NCBI RefSeq assembly: GCF_014837145.1
Contig: NZ_JACYFS010000003.1
Span: 163,494-227,493 of the forward strand
Direction: 5' to 3'
Source: Chryseobacterium caseinilyticum
GTDB taxonomy: Bacteria; Bacteroidota; Bacteroidia; Flavobacteriales; Weeksellaceae
DNA: 64,000 bases
The notes below the pieces were generated by a model. That model made no database searches and was not told the origin of the DNA. It saw only the letters and a program-made list of their open reading frames with translations. The position numbers and the translations under genes were made by a program. Shown here one piece after another: positions 59,618 through 64,000 of this stretch (positions are counted from its first letter, which is position 1; each line of letters opens with the position of its first letter).

Positions 59618-62230
59618 ATGAAAAAGAATATCTTATTCCTTTTGGCGGCGATTCTCATTGTTTCCTGTTCTACAAAAGTAAAAAAACCGGAAGCGAGATC
59701 GAAGTTTATTAAAGGATTTTCAACATATTACAACACGCTTTTCAATGCAAAAGACGCTTTGAATACCGAGTTTGAAAACAGAGATAAAGCCCATAAAGAC
59801 AATTTTTATGCGCCTTATATTCCTATTTTGACATACGAAGAGCAACCTTTGGGAAGTGATTTGGGACAGTCTTCTGCATTTGCAGAAAATTCTATGAAAA
59901 TGGCGGAGGTAAACCGACCGCAAAATGGAGGAAGACCTCAGGGGCCTCCGGGTATGCCGGGTCCTTTGGGAGGCAACAGTCCAATGATGGGGGGTCAGGG
60001 ATCACAGATCAAACCGGAAAATAAAGGAGCAACAATTCTTGAAATTGCTGAAGCAAAGGCTTTAAAGGCTATTAATAAATATTCTGTCATCAGAAAAAAT
60101 GAAGAGGTTAACAAAACGATTTTTGATGCTTATATTATTTTGGTTCAGTCAAGAATTTATCAGGGTAAAAATTTGCAGGCTTTAGACGCACTCAATTATG
60201 TTTATACCCACATGAAGGAGGACAAAAGACTTCCTTTGGCCAAGGTTTACGAAGGATTAGCTTATGCTAAAATGAATAATTTCCACAAATCTGAACAAAT
60301 CTGGGGGCAGGTAAAAAATGAAGGTTTAAAGAAAGATTATGATAAACTTTTAAGCATTTACCGTTCAGAAGCTTTACTGGATAACGGTAAAAAAGCGGAG
60401 GCTCTGGAAGAACTGAACCGTGCCTATGCGTTAAACGGCAACAGACAGCTGAAAAGCAGAATTGCTTTCCTGAAAGGTCAGGTACAGCAGGAATTAGGTA
60501 AAAATGATGAAGCAAGAGAAAGCTTTATGGCAGCCTACAAGTATGCTAACGATTTTGAATTTGAAGTGAAATCCCAAATTCAGATTGCCAAAACTTTTAA
60601 CGGAAAAGGAAACTACGATGGCGCTAGAGAATACCTTGAAAAAATAAGCAAGAAAGGTACTTACGGCTCAAGAAAAAATGAATTTTACTACGCTTTAGGT
60701 CTTATGGCCAACAATGCCGGAAAGAAAGACGAGGCTCAGGAATTTTTCAGAAAATCTTTAAAAGAAGAAGTTTCAGACGGGCAGGTGAGAGGTCTTGCCT
60801 ACTACGAAATCGGGAAAAATTATTTAGATAAAAACGATTATATCGGTGCCGGAGCTTACTACGATTCTGCGTTAGCAACGATGACTTATGAGCCATCAAA
60901 AATTTTATTGAAAGATCAGAGCGTTTACATAAAAAAAATCTCTGTAAACTACTATCTTATCAAGAAAAATGACAGTATTCTTTCTCTGGCGAAACTCAGT
61001 CCTGAGCAAAAAACAGATTTCTTCAGCAAACATATTGCAAAACTTAAAGCAAAGGAAGAAAAAGAAGAAATTGAAAGAAGAAGGGCAGAACGGAATAAAG
61101 GCTTTGACACCGGAGATTACAGCGCAAATTCGATGTTTGCCAACTCGGGAAACACGTTTGAAGATTTTGGTGTGAGCCAGAAAGGTTTCTACTTCAGCAA
61201 CACCGGAACTGTAAGTAAAGGTACATCAACCTTTAAGCAGGTTTGGGGCGACAGGGCACTTTCAGACAACTGGCGTTTTTCCAAAAAAATGGCAACGATT
61301 GAAGATATGAAAAATGAGGCGCTGGGCGTGACTTCAGTACCTAATCCGAGACGTTTTGAACCCGCATATTATATCGAACAAATTCCTACCGATGCAGGTA
61401 AACTGGGTCAGCTGAAAAAAGACAGAGATACGGCTTCATTAGGGCTTGGTGTAATGTACCAAAACTATTTTACCAACACACCTTTAGCTACAAAAACACT
61501 TTACGATCTTGTAGACGTGAAACCTGAAGAAAAGGTAATGCTGCAGGCTCTCTATGAGATTTTTGCAATGAATTACGAGAAAAATCCGCAGGTAGCTGAA
61601 CGTGCAAAACAGATTCTTTTAAAAGATTATCCGTACACATCATACGCTGAATTTGCACGAAATCCGAAAAACAATACCTTTGTTAAGTCATCTGCAGATA
61701 CAGAAAATGAGTACAAAACGGCATTTGCATTATATGAATCTGAAAAATTTGCCGAAAGTCAGAGCATGATTGATCAGGCGATACAGAAAAATCCTAAAGA
61801 CGCTTTAGTACCAAAACTTTCTCTTTTGAATGCCTTTAATGCAGGAAAATCGAGTGGGAAAGAGGTGATGATACTTCAGCTGGAACAGATTGTTCTCAAT
61901 TATGGCAAAACTCCGGAAGGGGAGAAGGCAAAGCAGATGCTTAATTATCTTAAAAGCGATCTTGCCTTTCAGACCACAGACAGTCAGGGAAATAAGATGA
62001 TTCCAGGCCAGAATCAGATGCCGGGAAATATTCAGAATCAATCTCAGCAACCTTCAAGCCAGCAGGCTCCGCTGATGGGTGCTCCGGGAATTCCGATGGG
62101 AAATATGCCGAATTCGATACCGCCAACGCAGAATACGATTCAGACCAAACCATCGGATAAACAGCCGCAGGGAAATAATCCGAATTTTAATATGACGAAT
62201 CCAAATGCAGCTCCTGCAAAACCAAAATAA
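59618..62230 (+). CDS. sprE: SprE/PorW-like TPR lipoprotein (gliding, type IX secretion)
   Basis: The 870-residue precursor has a lipobox ending LIVSC (C17), then STKVKKPEARSKFIKGFSTYYNTLFNAKDAL, the conserved N terminus of SprE/PorW. A Gly/Pro/Met-rich insert (about 103-130), a long TPR array (about 140-760) and a Gln/Pro/Asn-rich tail follow. SprE in Flavobacterium and PorW in Porphyromonas are needed for type IX secretion and gliding. The low-complexity segments are larger than I would expect for the family. Confidence 0.88.
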   Translation: MKKNILFLLAAILIVSCSTKVKKPEARSKFIKGFSTYYNTLFNAKDALNTEFENRDKAHKDNFYAPYIPILTYEEQPLGSDLGQSSAFAENSMKMAEVNRPQNGGRPQGPPGMPGPLGGNSPMMGGQGSQIKPENKGATILEIAEAKALKAINKYSVIRKNEEVNKTIFDAYIILVQSRIYQGKNLQALDALNYVYTHMKEDKRLPLAKVYEGLAYAKMNNFHKSEQIWGQVKNEGLKKDYDKLLSIYRSEALLDNGKKAEALEELNRAYALNGNRQLKSRIAFLKGQVQQELGKNDEARESFMAAYKYANDFEFEVKSQIQIAKTFNGKGNYDGAREYLEKISKKGTYGSRKNEFYYALGLMANNAGKKDEAQEFFRKSLKEEVSDGQVRGLAYYEIGKNYLDKNDYIGAGAYYDSALATMTYEPSKILLKDQSVYIKKISVNYYLIKKNDSILSLAKLSPEQKTDFFSKHIAKLKAKEEKEEIERRRAERNKGFDTGDYSANSMFANSGNTFEDFGVSQKGFYFSNTGTVSKGTSTFKQVWGDRALSDNWRFSKKMATIEDMKNEALGVTSVPNPRRFEPAYYIEQIPTDAGKLGQLKKDRDTASLGLGVMYQNYFTNTPLATKTLYDLVDVKPEEKVMLQALYEIFAMNYEKNPQVAERAKQILLKDYPYTSYAEFARNPKNNTFVKSSADTENEYKTAFALYESEKFAESQSMIDQAIQKNPKDALVPKLSLLNAFNAGKSSGKEVMILQLEQIVLNYGKTPEGEKAKQMLNYLKSDLAFQTTDSQGNKMIPGQNQMPGNIQNQSQQPSSQQAPLMGAPGIPMGNMPNSIPPTQNTIQTKPSDKQPQGNNPNFNMTNPNAAPAKPK

Positions 62231-62234
62231 ACAG

Positions 62235-62260
62235 AAAAGCGAAGACTAATCTTCGCTTTT
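62235..62260. terminator. Bidirectional terminator between sprE and tsaB
   Basis: AAAAGCGAAGA (62235-62245) pairs with TCTTCGCTTTT (62250-62260) around CTAA. The loop contains the tsaB stop codon, so the - strand gene's last codons lie inside the hairpin arm. T runs occur on both sides. Confidence 0.82.
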
Positions 62261-62926
62261 TTTCTTTTTGACACCGTGGAAATCTTTCAGATAAAAGGGC
62301 TCAAAATAGGCAATGTCTTCAAATTCCTTCGCTTCCATTTTTTCTAAAGTTTTCTTCACTAAAAATTTTGCCGAAGGGTAGATATCTTCATTAAATTCAG
62401 CTTTGGGAAGTTGCAGAATATCTTTAGCTTTCTTTGCTCCGTCTCCTACAAACAGTACTTTTTTGTCTTTAAATTCCTGATAAGAACTTTCATCTAGAAC
62501 TTTCGCCTCAGTAGCACTGATCTCTTCTCCTGAAATCCCACTATAAACGGCTGTATAAACTTCCATCCTTCTTGCATCGACCAAAGGGATAACCAGGTCG
62601 TAGTTTTGCCCTAAAAACGGCTCTTTCATGCTTTCCAAAGAATTGACTGCAATTAAAGGAATATTCAGACCGTAGCAAAAACCTTTTGCAGATGCAGCAC
62701 CAATTCTCAATCCTGTATAAGAACCGGGACCTTTTCCCAGGCAGACGGCATCTATTTCTTTTAAAGTAATTTCTGCGCCTTCCAGAGCCCATTCTACAAA
62801 AGTGTGTAATGATTCGGAATGTTTATAGTTTTCGGAAACTTCTTCTGCAACACAAAGCAGCGTTTCACTGTCTGAAATAGCCACTGAGCAGTTTTTTGAG
62901 GAGGTTTCGAGATATAAAATTTTCAT
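62246..62926 (-). CDS. tsaB: tRNA t6A synthesis protein TsaB
   Basis: The 226-residue protein is an ASKHA-fold TsaB: YLETSSKNCSVAI at the N terminus, VCLGKGPGSYTGLRIG (about 60-75) and PLVDARRMEVYTAVY. It forms the TsaD-TsaB-TsaE complex that makes threonylcarbamoyl-adenosine at position 37 of ANN-decoding tRNAs. A TACTTTTG -7 element (62975-62982) lies about 50 bases upstream on the - strand. Confidence 0.95.
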   Translation of the reverse strand: MKILYLETSSKNCSVAISDSETLLCVAEEVSENYKHSESLHTFVEWALEGAEITLKEIDAVCLGKGPGSYTGLRIGAASAKGFCYGLNIPLIAVNSLESMKEPFLGQNYDLVIPLVDARRMEVYTAVYSGISGEEISATEAKVLDESSYQEFKDKKVLFVGDGAKKAKDILQLPKAEFNEDIYPSAKFLVKKTLEKMEAKEFEDIAYFEPFYLKDFHGVKKKKSED

Positions 62927-62974
62927 TGAATTAAATTTTAAATAATGACCAATTTAATTAGCCTTTTTCTCCTG

Positions 62975-62982
62975 CAAAAGTA
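62975..62982 (-). promoter_or_regulatory. -7 promoter element for tsaB
   Basis: On the - strand TACTTTTG matches TAnnTTTG and lies 49 bases before the tsaB start. Confidence 0.45.
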
Positions 62983-63033
62983 CCAAAAGAAATGATTGAA
63001 TGAAAACCTCAAAACGTTTACAAAATATGAGGA

Positions 63034-64000
63034 CTACAGGTTTCTTCCCAATTTTTTGATTTCTTTATCAAAATCAGAAACTATTCTTTGTGTTTTATTG
63101 AATGTTTCGTATTCAGTGACTGCTTTTTTATCGGCAACTATTTTTGCGATTTTGCCGTTTCCTTCCAGAACTCTGTATTCATTAAAGTTTAAAAACTTAT
63201 TCACACTTTCAGCCAGAGCCTCCATGGTAAAAGTATTTTCTCTTTCAATCAAACCTTCAATGTAATCGAAATAGCCTGTCACGGTTCTTTCCAGCTGTTG
63301 AATTTCCTTTTCTGTCAGATAGTTTTTAGCCACCACAACATCAGATTTTAATATTCTTCCTTCAGGTGAATGCTTCCACGTAGTTAAACCCATATTTTCT
63401 TTTTTGCTGTCAGCGTTTTTATAAATAATTTCAGCGGCTGTGTTTCCCGTAATGGCAAAATGAAATTTATTCTGAACCGTAGCATAAAAGTTTTTTGTAA
63501 CTGCAGCATTTTTATCATAATCGATGCTGCATTCCGCAAAAATATCTGTGACCTGCTGATAAATGCGTCTCTCGCTTGCACGGATGGATCGGATTCTCTG
63601 AAGTAATTCCCTGAAGTAATCTTTCCCGAATACCGTTTGTCCCTGCTTTAACCGCTCATCATCCATCACAAAACCTTTGATGATAAACTCTTTCAAAGTT
63701 TTTGTAGCCCAAATCCTGAATTGCGTGGCTTTTGCAGAATTGACGCGGTAGCCTACGGAAATTATGGCGTCGAGATTGTAATATTCTACATTTCTTTTTA
63801 CTTTTCTGTTACCTTCTTGCTGAACTGTTTCCAAAATGGAAACAGTTGATTCGGGACTTAGCTCTCCTTCATCAAAAATATTCGAAAGATGTTTACTGAT
63901 TGCCGGAACATTGACATCAAACAAAGCTGCCATCGACTTCTGTGTAAGCCATGCCGTTTCGTTCTGAAGAAAAACATCTACCCGAACTTCATTGTTGGGC
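63034..64000 (-). CDS. RhuM-family protein (N terminus outside window)
   Basis: The frame is open to the window edge, so at least 322 residues are present and the start is missing. EVRVDVFLQNETAWLTQKSMAALFDV is the typical RhuM N-terminal region, followed by ISKHLSNIFDEGEL, NVEYYNLDAIISVGYRVNS and FRIWATKTLKEFI. RhuM proteins resemble phage Bro/KilA-type DNA-binding proteins and are common in islands, near restriction-modification genes or alone. Function is unproven. Another accessory region may begin here. Confidence 0.9.
   Translation of the reverse strand, partial: PNNEVRVDVFLQNETAWLTQKSMAALFDVNVPAISKHLSNIFDEGELSPESTVSILETVQQEGNRKVKRNVEYYNLDAIISVGYRVNSAKATQFRIWATKTLKEFIIKGFVMDDERLKQGQTVFGKDYFRELLQRIRSIRASERRIYQQVTDIFAECSIDYDKNAAVTKNFYATVQNKFHFAITGNTAAEIIYKNADSKKENMGLTTWKHSPEGRILKSDVVVAKNYLTEKEIQQLERTVTGYFDYIEGLIERENTFTMEALAESVNKFLNFNEYRVLEGNGKIAKIVADKKAVTEYETFNKTQRIVSDFDKEIKKLGRNL

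Noticed and set aside
62250-62926. C-terminal extension of TsaB as a separate domain
   Set aside because: The Lys-rich end is just the codons inside the shared terminator hairpin; the protein has normal family length.
1-64000. CRISPR arrays, rRNA genes or insertion sequences
   Set aside because: No regularly spaced repeats, no rRNA-like sequence and no intact transposase frame were found on either strand.

Overview
The window looks like chromosomal DNA of a flavobacterium close to Chryseobacterium (Bacteroidota, Weeksellaceae-like). Visible support: AT-rich sequence; repeated TAnnTTTG -7 promoter elements typical of Bacteroidota; a GLPGLI-family protein; a SprE/PorW-type gliding/type IX secretion lipoprotein; a CarboxypepD_reg/TonB-type outer-membrane barrel; a GH92 mannosidase; and a DUF3127 protein. 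The species assignment is an inference from gene content.

1-17.1 kb is an accessory island made almost entirely of defence-type and unknown genes. At the left edge is a tight + strand operon that enters from outside the window: a small acidic protein, a Rad50/DndD-like SMC ATPase, a dnd-associated-type small protein, a GIY-YIG nuclease-like protein and a DndB-like DGQHR protein. After 1.2 kb of gene-poor DNA comes a + strand trio of unknown genes (1004 aa, 228 aa, secreted 290 aa). Converging on it is a five-gene - strand operon with SspB (DUF4007), SspC (large P-loop ATPase) and SspD (PAPS-reductase/DndC type), the core of a single-strand DNA phosphorothioation system. Two further genes follow, a four-helix membrane protein and a nucleoside 2-deoxyribosyltransferase-like protein, sitting where an effector might be expected. 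The island abuts the 3' end of a tRNA-Leu/Gly/Leu operon, a classic integration position, although no integrase is visible.

17.6-38.8 kb is mostly core genome: DUF3127 protein, aat, a sirtuin, a DUF6794 protein, KptA RNA 2'-phosphotransferase, a PPP phosphatase, an M14 peptidase, a cupin protein, a TonB/outer-membrane barrel, DinB, GLPGLI, feoAB plus a Cys-rich FeoB partner too short for routine calling, DUF4421, glmM, a decayed RelE/ParE toxin with intact antitoxin, a TPR protein and an orphan PAS histidine kinase.

38.8-46.2 kb is a coherent NAD/ADP-ribose locus on the - strand. A NrtR-type Nudix regulator is followed by an operon of a coiled-coil protein, a VWA protein, a short adenylosuccinate-synthetase paralogue, a small protein, DUF4291, a macro domain, a SUKH-like membrane-anchored protein, a NadR-type NMNAT/ribosylnicotinamide kinase and an ADP-ribosylglycohydrolase. 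Three 21-bp palindromic sites with a GT-N7-AC core lie upstream of nrtR and of the operon; two of them touch or overlap TAnnTTTG elements. I regard this locus and the Ssp-plus-effector operon as the most interesting content.

46.2-64 kb is again core: lipoproteins, lepA, a GH92 mannosidase, a tandem pair of paralogous secreted proteins (one split by a single-base frameshift), an ECF sigma factor with a putative anti-sigma protein carrying three 32-residue repeats, a DUF2520 protein, a SIMPL protein, a KdsC-like phosphatase, Maf, SprE, TsaB and the start-less end of a RhuM-family gene.
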